DNA from: an uncultured Eubacteriales bacterium
GTDB lineage: Bacteria; Bacillota; Clostridia; Christensenellales; Aristaeellaceae
Assembly (NCBI GenBank): GCA_900553315.1
Contig: USCW01000141.1
Location: 1 to 5,054, forward strand
Direction of reading: 5' to 3'
DNA length: 5,054 nucleotides
This document shows, piece after piece, positions 1-5,054 of this stretch (position 1 is the first letter of the stretch; every line of letters starts with the position of its first letter). Below the pieces are notes generated by a model. The model ran no database searches. It was not told where the DNA came from and saw nothing but the letters and a program-made list of their open reading frames with translations. The position numbers and the translations under genes were made by a program.

Positions 1-277
1 CAATAACCACCTGACCCGGTGAGTTAAAGTTTACCGGTGAAACCACCTGACCTTCAGCAGATTCTTCACACGCTTTTGCAATCGAAGCATCATCCAGACC
101 GATGATAGCAGACATGCCACCCGTGCCTTCCGGCACCGCTTCCTGCATGAATTTACCGCGCAGTTCAACCAGACGTACCGCGTCAGCAAAGGCGATCACA
201 CCCGCACACACCAAGGCAGAGTATTCACCGAGGCTGTGGCCCGCGAGCAGTGCAGGCGCTTTGCCGCCCTGCTGCTG
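1..277 (-). CDS. fabD: Malonyl-CoA:ACP transacylase FabD, internal fragment (partial at both ends)
   Basis: FabD moves malonyl groups from CoA to acyl carrier protein in the cytoplasm, supplying type II fatty-acid synthesis. Reading the minus strand from base 277 down to base 2 gives 92 uninterrupted codons that align without gaps to E. coli FabD residues about 78-169, recalled from memory. Visible landmarks are QQQGGKAPALLAGHSLGEYS, with the nucleophilic serine of GHSLG (Ser92 in E. coli), then RGKFMQEAVPEGTG, with the arginine that binds the malonyl carboxylate in this family, and SPVNFNSPGQVVI. Only a few positions differ from E. coli (for example LL for MM before AGHS, GGMSA for GAMAA, EESAEG for EEAAEG), which suggests a related Enterobacterales species. 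The C-terminal half lies beyond base 1. The N-terminal 77 residues are missing: where family members have Trp77, the next codon reads Cys, and resemblance ends there. No rearranged FabD remainder appears in the window, so the fragment cannot be functional as it stands. Confidence 0.93.
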
Positions 278-316
278 GCATGGGCAGTGGCTCTCGGCTG
301 CGTTCCCGCCCGAGCT
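236..316 (+). other. Apparent signal peptide with chimeric N-terminus
   Basis: Residues 1-27 resemble a complete type I signal peptide: a charged start (Arg3, Arg7, Arg8), a hydrophobic stretch from Ala10 to Leu20 and an Ala-Arg-Ala cleavage site at 25-27. The charged part is encoded by the reverse complement of fabD, so only the hydrophobic core and cleavage site can be native. Cys22 follows ALG, a poor lipobox because Ala occupies -3 and Leu -2, so lipoprotein processing is less likely than ordinary cleavage. Confidence 0.65.
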
Positions 317-3300
317 GCTGAGGTGGAAGCGGCACCGCTGGCGGTGCAGTCTACCGCCCGAAACGGCATGGTGCGTGTGTATTTGTCCTCTCTCAGCAAC
401 CCCACGCAGCTGGATATTACCGTTTCCGGCAGCTATACCATCAACGGCGACACTAACCTTGCTCTGTCCAGCGGAAGTGCTGTCCGCGTGCGGTTCGATA
501 CGGCGACCGGAGAAATCTCCCTAACCCGAAACGGCCAAACAAGCGCCATGGGACAAGCCGTCGCCTTCCGCCGCCACGCCGCGACTGAAACCAGCGGACT
601 GAAAATCGCACAGGCCCGCAAAAGCGGCAACCTGTACCCCGGCGACCTGTATCTGACCGCCCAGAAAAGCGGCTCCGGCTATCGCCTGTACGCCATCGTG
701 CATGTTTACATCGAATACTACCTCAACGGCGTACTCCCCTACGAAATGGGCAGCGGCGCACCCGCAGAGGCGCTGAAGGCACAAGCCGTGGCAGCCCGTA
801 CCTATACACTCAATAAAATGAACCTGCGTGCCTCCGGCCTGTATGACGTAGTGGATACTACCAACGATCAGGTCTACTATGGCAATTCGGACAGCACCTC
901 CGCCTGTACCGCCGCAGTCGCGGCCACCAAGGGCATCGTGCTGACCAATGACGGCAAGCTGACCTCCTGCTACTACACCGCCTCCAACGGCGGACAGACG
1001 GAAAGCGCACTGAACGCTTGGGGCAGCACCGGCTACAGCTATCTCACCGTGAAGGAAGACCCCTTCGACCTAATGAGCAGCGCCGCCACGGTGCGCTCCG
1101 CAACCGTCTATACAGACTACGGCAACGCGGCGCAGAAGTCCGGTCTCGTGGCTCTGCTGAACAGCAAAGCAACCGCCGCCCTATCCGCGCAGGGACTTTC
1201 CGGCAACATCATTTCTATCACAAACGTCACGCCCCATACGCCGAAATACGCAGCTCCAAGCCGTCTATATACCATGGTGGACTTCGATGTGGTTTGCCAA
1301 ACAGCCTCCGGCAGTCGGCAGCTTACGCTGACATGCAGCATCTTCACCGAATTGGAAAACGCGCTGGGGCTTGGCATCAACGGCTCTGCTAACGAACTAT
1401 GGAGCGTACAGAAGCAAGGCGCAAATTGGGTGCTGCAAGCCCGGCGCTATGGACACGGCGTGGGCATGAGCCAGCGCGGCGCTATGCAGATGGCATCGCT
1501 GGGTTATACCTATGACCAGATTCTTGGCTTCTATTATGAAAATTCTGTGCGGGTACGCTATACCTTCACCCATACCATCCTTGCCGCGCTGGAAAACGGC
1601 GGCAAGGACACCGTAACCTCCACAGAGGAACCCGCAGAGATCACCGGCGGCGATGCTTGCACAGCGACCGTCCAGCTCGTCTCCGGAACAGATCGTCTGG
1701 CTATTCGCGCAAGCGCCTCTTCTAATGGACAAATTCTGACCTCCCTGATGCGCGGCGCACTGGTCACGGTGCTGAACGTCAGCGGCGACTGGACGCTGGT
1801 GCAGTATGGCGAAATCGTCGGCTATGTCACCTCCGATGCGTTAAAGCTGCAAGGCACGCCACCTGCCAACGCCTCTGCGACCGTGACCACTATCACGGGT
1901 TACGCCACCGTTCATGCCTCCGGCACGCTGAATCTGCGCCAATCTGCCAGCGCCAGCGCCAAGGTCATCAGCACCATTCCCAACGGTACAGTGCTTCCTG
2001 TCTTTTCGCAAAGCAACGGGTGGGCCCGCGTGCAGTATGGCGCACAGGTCGGCTATGCCTCCACGGATTTCCTTGTGTTTTCCGGCAGTTACCCCAGCAA
2101 GGTCGTAGACAGCATGGAAACCATCGCCCTTGTGAACATTCCCGGCGGCAGCGGCACGGTGAACCTTCGTGCGACCGCTTCCACGGGAAGCGCCGTTCTT
2201 GCTCAGCTACGTCATAGCACCTCTGTCACCGCTCTGAGCAACGACGGCTCTTGGTGCTATGTACGTGCGAACAACCAGTACGGCTACATTATGTCCAGCT
2301 TTCTCTCCTTCGATGGCAGTATTGAGACTCCCTCAGAGGAAGAATCTCCCCTGAAGCCCGGCGAAACAGAGGCCGTTGTGCAATGCGTCGCGGCATTCCT
2401 GCCGCTGCTGGCCTCGGCGGAAGCCTCTGCACATGTGATGGCGCAGATCCCCCGGGGCGAAAGCGTCGTGGTGGTTCAGCGGGGTACGCCCTATTCTCAA
2501 GTGCGTTACGGAATGCTGAACGGCTTCGCGGAAACGGTTTCATTGACGTTCCCCAGCGATAACCAGCAAGCGACCATTCTTGCTTATGCCCGCGTGACCA
2601 CGGTCTCCGGCGGTCTGAATCTGCGCACACAGGCTCGGGCAGGCAGTCCCATTCTCCGCGTCATTCCGCGAAACGCACAGGTTGCGGTGCTTGCCTATGA
2701 AGGAAACTGGTGCCGCGTGCTGTATGACAGCACAATGGGCTATGTCATGCGCTCCTTCCTGACCTTTGAGCAAGACGTTTCTCCTTCCCCCGATGTGAAA
2801 TACGCCATTGTTACCACCCCCTCGGGCACGCTGAATCTGCGTGCCGTGCCCTCCCGCAATGCACAGGTACTGCGCACCATCGCACCGTCCACGCGTCTGG
2901 CCGTGCTGGAGCATGGTGCTGCGTGGTGCAAGGTACAGCACGAGGGCATCACGGGCTATGTCATGACGCAATTTCTCGTTTTCGAAGCAGACGCCACCGC
3001 AACACCCGCACCGACGGAGATTTTCCCGACGCTCTCCCCTGCACCAACGCTTGCGCCTACGCCTACCCCCATATCTGGCATGGAAGAACCCACGGCGTCC
3101 GCCTTGCCCACCGAGACCCCCGCGGTTTCCGCCACGCCCACACCCTATGCGGAGCTTGCAAGGGTGCACACCGGCAACGGTTATCTGAACCTGCGGGAGC
3201 AGCGCAGCACCGCCTCCAAATCGCTGGCGCAGATTCCTGACGGCGCGGAGCTTGTGGTGCTGTCCCGAGGCACGGACTGGTCTCAGGTCGTTTGGAACAA

Positions 3301-4207
3301 CCAAACGGGCTATGTCATGAGCCGCTTCCTGTCCTTCGGAAATGAAGCAACTGCTGCCCCTTCGCCGTCCCCGCTGCCCACGGAAGCACCCACGCAAAGC
3401 TCTTCCGCCGCATGGGTGCTTACGCCCTCCGGCGGGCTGAATCTGCGTGAAACCGCCTCCGCCAATGCGGCGGTACTGCGCGTGATCCCCCGGCTGTCGC
3501 TGGTCACGGTATATTCCGAAAGCTACGGCTGGGCGCTCATCAGCTATCAAGGAACCCAAGGCTATGTACAGAGCCGCTTCCTGACGCGAAGCGATCCCTC
3601 GCAGCCTACTGGGACAGTCATGCCCTCACCCACGTCTTCCGCAACGACCGCATGGGTGCTGACCCCTTCTGGCGGTCTGAACCTGCGTGAAACCGCTTCC
3701 ACCTCCGCACGGGTGCTGGCGCTGATTCCTCGGCTGGCTGAGGTGACCGTTCTGAGCAGCGGCAACGGCTGGAGCCGCATCACCTATCAAAAGCTAACGG
3801 GCTACGTGCAGTCCAAGTTTCTGACAAGCGCGCAGCCCACCATCACACCCACCCCTGTCACTACCGTAATGCCTACCACGCCGCCCTCCATGGTCAATCC
3901 CCCTACCGTCGTGCCTGTGCCGACCGAGCAGCCCTCCGCAACGCCTACGCCTCAACTGACCGAGCCGCCCCGCGACCCCACGCTGCACTACGTCAGCGGC
4001 AAGTCAGCCCGCACAGGCGACGGCAATGTGCCGCTCTACGCCTTCTGCACCGAGGACGGCGCACCGCTGGTGGAAATTCCTTCCGAAACCACGCTGATCC
4101 TGATGCTTCAGGGCGACACTTGGTGCCGCGTGCACTGGGAGGAACGGCAAATCGAGGGCTATTGCCTGACGCGCTATCTGACGATCATGGAGGAGGAAAC
4201 GCCATGA
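236..4207 (+). CDS. Large secreted SpoIID/LytB-domain protein with about ten SH3b modules (native 5' end missing)
   Basis: SpoIID-family proteins are extracytoplasmic lytic transglycosylases that cleave denuded glycan strands of peptidoglycan; bacterial SH3 modules usually bind the cell wall. The ORF has 1323 codons, against about 340 for B. subtilis SpoIID. Residues about 10-27 form a hydrophobic signal core ending in ARA. The SpoIID domain spans about 130-440 and shows GVLPYEM (Glu170, likely the catalytic acid by motif position), PAEALKAQAVAARTY (176-190), DVVDTTNDQVYYG (204-216), YYTASNGGQTES (246-257) and GHGVGMSQRGA (406-416). SH3-like modules then lie at about 477-540, 556-617, 627-694, 711-772, 784-845, 856-917, 974-1035, 1059-1118, 1139-1198 and 1250-1318, most with an LNLR start, a central Trp and GYV near the end. 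Linkers after module 6 are rich in Pro and Thr. GTG at 236 is only the first in-frame start: codons up to about 14 are antisense fabD, so native coding begins near 266-278 and its true start is lost. Whether it acts in sporulation is not shown; a general wall hydrolase or remodelling role is equally possible. The gene overlaps the next one by four bases. Confidence 0.9.
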   Translation: MAREQCRRFAALLLAWAVALGCVPARAAEVEAAPLAVQSTARNGMVRVYLSSLSNPTQLDITVSGSYTINGDTNLALSSGSAVRVRFDTATGEISLTRNGQTSAMGQAVAFRRHAATETSGLKIAQARKSGNLYPGDLYLTAQKSGSGYRLYAIVHVYIEYYLNGVLPYEMGSGAPAEALKAQAVAARTYTLNKMNLRASGLYDVVDTTNDQVYYGNSDSTSACTAAVAATKGIVLTNDGKLTSCYYTASNGGQTESALNAWGSTGYSYLTVKEDPFDLMSSAATVRSATVYTDYGNAAQKSGLVALLNSKATAALSAQGLSGNIISITNVTPHTPKYAAPSRLYTMVDFDVVCQTASGSRQLTLTCSIFTELENALGLGINGSANELWSVQKQGANWVLQARRYGHGVGMSQRGAMQMASLGYTYDQILGFYYENSVRVRYTFTHTILAALENGGKDTVTSTEEPAEITGGDACTATVQLVSGTDRLAIRASASSNGQILTSLMRGALVTVLNVSGDWTLVQYGEIVGYVTSDALKLQGTPPANASATVTTITGYATVHASGTLNLRQSASASAKVISTIPNGTVLPVFSQSNGWARVQYGAQVGYASTDFLVFSGSYPSKVVDSMETIALVNIPGGSGTVNLRATASTGSAVLAQLRHSTSVTALSNDGSWCYVRANNQYGYIMSSFLSFDGSIETPSEEESPLKPGETEAVVQCVAAFLPLLASAEASAHVMAQIPRGESVVVVQRGTPYSQVRYGMLNGFAETVSLTFPSDNQQATILAYARVTTVSGGLNLRTQARAGSPILRVIPRNAQVAVLAYEGNWCRVLYDSTMGYVMRSFLTFEQDVSPSPDVKYAIVTTPSGTLNLRAVPSRNAQVLRTIAPSTRLAVLEHGAAWCKVQHEGITGYVMTQFLVFEADATATPAPTEIFPTLSPAPTLAPTPTPISGMEEPTASALPTETPAVSATPTPYAELARVHTGNGYLNLREQRSTASKSLAQIPDGAELVVLSRGTDWSQVVWNNQTGYVMSRFLSFGNEATAAPSPSPLPTEAPTQSSSAAWVLTPSGGLNLRETASANAAVLRVIPRLSLVTVYSESYGWALISYQGTQGYVQSRFLTRSDPSQPTGTVMPSPTSSATTAWVLTPSGGLNLRETASTSARVLALIPRLAEVTVLSSGNGWSRITYQKLTGYVQSKFLTSAQPTITPTPVTTVMPTTPPSMVNPPTVVPVPTEQPSATPTPQLTEPPRDPTLHYVSGKSARTGDGNVPLYAFCTEDGAPLVEIPSETTLILMLQGDTWCRVHWEERQIEGYCLTRYLTIMEEETP
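262..280. other. Breakpoint between enterobacterial fabD and Clostridia-type DNA
   Basis: Minus-strand FabD identity persists through the codon at 275-277 (Gln78) and is lost from 278 onward. Plus-strand coding for a signal-peptide hydrophobic core (ALLLAWAVALG) begins in the same place. The shared stretch, GCCCTGCTGCTG at about 266-277, makes sense in both genes (GQQQ region in FabD on minus, ALLL on plus), so the exact join is ambiguous by up to about a dozen bases and may reflect short microhomology. No insertion-sequence ends, target-site duplication, tRNA gene or integrase is visible. An assembly or library chimera is the simplest explanation; a real recombination is possible but less likely because it would break an essential gene. 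Confidence 0.85.
2987..3154 (+). other. Pro/Thr/Ala-rich linker between SH3 modules 6 and 7
   Basis: About 56 residues (918-973) are dominated by Pro, Thr, Ala and Ser with repeated PTP, TPAPT and APT motifs and a few acidic residues. They have no hydrophobic core and would be an extended, flexible spacer on the outer side of the membrane. The linker divides a compact group (catalytic domain plus modules 1-6) from a widely spaced group (modules 7-10). Such linkers are common in surface proteins and may be glycosylated, but nothing here proves that. Confidence 0.75.
3410..3829 (+). repeat. Closest module pair (modules 8 and 9), repeated at 240 bases
   Basis: Two 180-base units at 3410-3589 and 3650-3829 are offset by exactly 240 bases, so each unit was probably copied with its 20-residue Ser/Pro/Thr linker. 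Both open with the same 17 residues, AWVLTPSGGLNLRETAS. Over those 51 bases I count 7 differences, all synonymous third-position changes. Later parts of the units diverge more in protein sequence but keep IPRL, GW, TY or SY, GYVQS and KFLT or RFLT. Confidence 0.88.
3830..3982 (+). other. Pro/Thr-rich linker before the C-terminal module
   Basis: About 51 residues (1199-1249) with many Pro and Thr, including TPTP, TTPPS and PVPTEQPSATPTP, separate module 9 from the divergent module 10. It resembles the linker at 2987-3154 in composition but is not an obvious copy of it. The likely role is a flexible spacer. Confidence 0.72.
4189..4197 (+). promoter_or_regulatory. Strong ribosome-binding site for the methyltransferase
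   Basis: GGAGGAGGA lies 6 bases before the ATG at 4204 and contains AGGAGG at 4191-4196, seven bases from the start, which is near-ideal spacing. It sits inside the last codons of the upstream gene, where it encodes part of the Glu run before the final Thr-Pro. It decides the start at 4204 over the in-frame ATG at 4120, which lies deep in the upstream gene and would add 28 residues unlike the family. Confidence 0.9.
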
Positions 4208-4938
4208 GGGACGATGAACGGCTGGACGATCTGCAATTTGCCGGGCTGAAAATTCTGCAAAAGACCTCCGGCTTCCGCTATGGCATGGACGCGGTGCTGC
4301 TCAGCGACTTTGCACAAGCCCGCAAGAACGATGCCGTAGCGGACTTCGGCACGGGGACAGGCATTCTTCCGCTGCTGCTTTGGGGACGCGGCAAAGGCAG
4401 CAGCTTTGACTGCTTTGAACTGCAAGCCGGCATGGCGGAAATGGCTCAGCGCACCATGGCGCTGAATGGGCTAATAGAACACATCCGCGTGCATCACGCC
4501 TCCGTTACGGATGCGCCGAATCTGCTTCCACGGTGCAGCCTTGATATGATCGTCTGCAACCCGCCCTACGGCACGCCGGGCGCGACCCTCCGCAATCCCA
4601 GCGAAGCCAAGGATATTGCGCGACATCAGGACGAGCGCGGTCTGCGGCCATGGTTCACTGCCGCCTATCAGCTGCTCCGCGGACGCGGACGCATGGCGCT
4701 GATTTATCCTGCACCCATGATGCTGGCGCTGATGAACGACCTTGCCCGCGCCGCGCTGACCCCCAAGCGGTTTCGGCTGGTTTACCCACGCGCCGACAAG
4801 CCCGCCAATCTGGTGCTGATCGAAGCGGTCAAGGATGCAAAGCCTACCCTGCAGCCGGAACCGCCGCTGATCGTCTACGAGGCGGACGGCTCCCCCACCC
4901 CGGAGCTTCGGCGCATTTATCACCAAAGCAGCACATAA
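4204..4938 (+). CDS. SAM-dependent N6-adenine methyltransferase, TrmN6/YabB type (probable tRNA1(Val) A37 family)
   Basis: This 244-residue protein has the full length expected of the YabB/TrmN6 (YfiC) family, whose E. coli member methylates N6 of A37 in tRNA1(Val) using S-adenosylmethionine in the cytoplasm. It begins ERLDDLQFAGLKILQ and FRYGMDAVLLSDF (about 24-36), a typical opening of the family. The SAM-binding motif I is DFGTGTGILPLLL at 47-59, an acidic residue (Glu72) ends the next strand, and the NPPY catalytic motif that holds the target adenine is at 119-122. ARHQ (139-142) and DKPANLVLIEAVK (198-210) are further family landmarks. There is no signal peptide or membrane segment. The gene starts at the ATGA overlap with the upstream stop, which points to translational coupling in one operon. 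Family membership is firm; the exact substrate in this organism is inferred, since Bacillota YabB proteins are less studied than the E. coli enzyme. Confidence 0.92.
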   Translation: MRDDERLDDLQFAGLKILQKTSGFRYGMDAVLLSDFAQARKNDAVADFGTGTGILPLLLWGRGKGSSFDCFELQAGMAEMAQRTMALNGLIEHIRVHHASVTDAPNLLPRCSLDMIVCNPPYGTPGATLRNPSEAKDIARHQDERGLRPWFTAAYQLLRGRGRMALIYPAPMMLALMNDLARAALTPKRFRLVYPRADKPANLVLIEAVKDAKPTLQPEPPLIVYEADGSPTPELRRIYHQSST

Positions 4939-4953
4939 AAGAGAGAAATCTGG

Positions 4954-5054
4954 ATGAATCTTCCCATTCGTCCCTGCCATCCCGATGAGCTGGCGCTGGT
5001 ATTAAGGCAATACCGCACAAATGAGTTGGTGCGATGGCGAATGCATTTTTTGTC
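4954..5054 (+). CDS. Unidentified ORF, 5' end only (runs off the window)
   Basis: An ATG 15 bases after the methyltransferase stop opens 33 codons that continue past the end. A purine-rich GAGAG at 4941-4945, eight bases upstream, could be a modest ribosome-binding site. The product starts MNLPIRPCHPDELALVLRQY. An opening of the form xIRPxxPDEL is common in GNAT acetyltransferases, which is the only family hint, and the fragment is too short to settle it. The later residues (RTNELVRWRMHFL) do not strengthen that idea. Short spacing and strand suggest a third operon member. The last 50 or so bases look less GC-rich than the rest, so a second breakpoint near the end cannot be excluded. Confidence 0.4.
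   Translation, partial: MNLPIRPCHPDELALVLRQYRTNELVRWRMHFL

Larger units (their letters stand above)
1664..4189 (+). repeat. Tandem array of about ten SH3-like modules within the SpoIID-domain gene
   Basis: Modules of about 60-68 codons recur at 1664-1855, 1901-2086, 2114-2317, 2366-2551, 2585-2770, 2801-2986, 3155-3340, 3410-3589, 3650-3829 and 3983-4189. The usual pattern is a hydrophobic strand, Ser-Gly or Gly-Gly, LNLR, a Pro-Asn/Asp/Arg turn, a Trp followed by an alternating strand, and GYV with an aromatic or hydrophobic end (FLSF, FLTF, FLVF). Modules 2, 3 and 5-9 carry the NLR core. Module 1 (LAIR), module 4 (no NLR and no central Trp) and module 10 (VPLYAF) are divergent. The first six are separated by roughly 9-16 residues; spacers then lengthen to about 56, 23, 20 and 51 residues. 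This arrangement fits repeated duplication of one cell-wall-binding unit. Confidence 0.85.

Noticed and set aside
262..280. Mobile-element or phage insertion at the fabD breakpoint
   Set aside because: No transposase, integrase, terminal inverted repeat, target duplication or tRNA gene accompanies the join.
287..289. In-frame GTG at 287 as the native start of the SpoIID-domain gene
   Set aside because: It lies inside the hydrophobic signal core, lacks a ribosome-binding site and would delete half of the signal peptide. The native start is more likely lost beyond the breakpoint.
102..524. Plus-strand open frame of about 140 codons spanning the breakpoint
   Set aside because: It is antisense to fabD in its first part and out of frame with the SpoIID gene in its second, so it exists only because of the join.
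2540..3559. Long minus-strand open frame of about 339 codons opposite the SH3 array
   Set aside because: It is antisense to a clearly real repetitive, GC-rich gene. Its product is low-complexity and rich in Gly and Arg, mirrors the repeats and Pro/Thr linkers, and has no recognisable domain.
1664..4189. Periodic repeats as a CRISPR array or other non-coding repeat
   Set aside because: The repeats are in one continuous reading frame, conserved at the protein level with silent changes, and have the length and motifs of SH3-like modules.
4120..4203. Longer start for the methyltransferase at the ATG at 4120
   Set aside because: It would overlap the upstream gene by 88 bases and add residues unlike the family, whereas ATG 4204 has a near-ideal ribosome-binding site and family-typical opening residues.
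4471..4980. Minus-strand open frame of about 169 codons opposite the methyltransferase
   Set aside because: It is a shadow of a gene with full family motifs on the plus strand. No good ribosome-binding site or domain was seen.
4998..5014. Inverted repeat GGTATT-aaggc-AATACC as a terminator or operator
   Set aside because: The stem is only six pairs, has few G-C pairs and is not followed directly by a T run; it also lies inside a possible coding region. Chance is sufficient.

Overview
The window has two unrelated parts. Bases 1 to about 277 encode, on the minus strand, an internal piece of a gammaproteobacterial (Enterobacterales-type) FabD, the malonyl-CoA:ACP transacylase. From about base 278 the DNA is GC-rich and all on the plus strand. 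Its genes look like those of an anaerobic Bacillota/Clostridia-type bacterium: a secreted SpoIID/LytB-domain protein with an SH3b array and a YabB/TrmN6-type methyltransferase. The placement rests on domain architecture and family recognition, not on a database search.

Layout. (1) 1-277, minus: FabD residues about 78-169 in E. coli numbering, with the GHSLG active-site motif, open at the window edge and cut off abruptly at the other end. (2) About 262-280: the breakpoint, where FabD homology stops mid-gene within a CTG-rich stretch and a hydrophobic signal-peptide core begins on the other strand. (3) 236-4207, plus: one very long ORF. Its first 9-14 codons are antisense fabD, and the rest is a wall-associated protein with a SpoIID catalytic domain followed by about ten SH3-like modules, the last four separated by Pro/Thr-rich linkers. 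(4) 4204-4938, plus: an SAM-dependent N6-adenine methyltransferase that overlaps the preceding stop by ATGA and has a strong ribosome-binding site inside that gene's last codons. (5) 4954-5054, plus: the start of an unidentified third ORF that runs off the end.

The two complete-ended plus-strand genes look like one transcription unit. The first product would be exported and act on, or bind, peptidoglycan. The second would act in the cytoplasm, probably on tRNA. Their coupling therefore looks like shared expression and not a shared pathway. The promoter and true start of the large gene are absent, because they would lie beyond the breakpoint.

I do not see a clearly new biological system. The points most worth attention are the inter-phylum junction, which gives the large protein a false but convincing start and signal peptide, and the unusual length and modular evolution of the SpoIID/SH3 protein. 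No tRNA, rRNA, CRISPR array, insertion sequence or convincing terminator was found.
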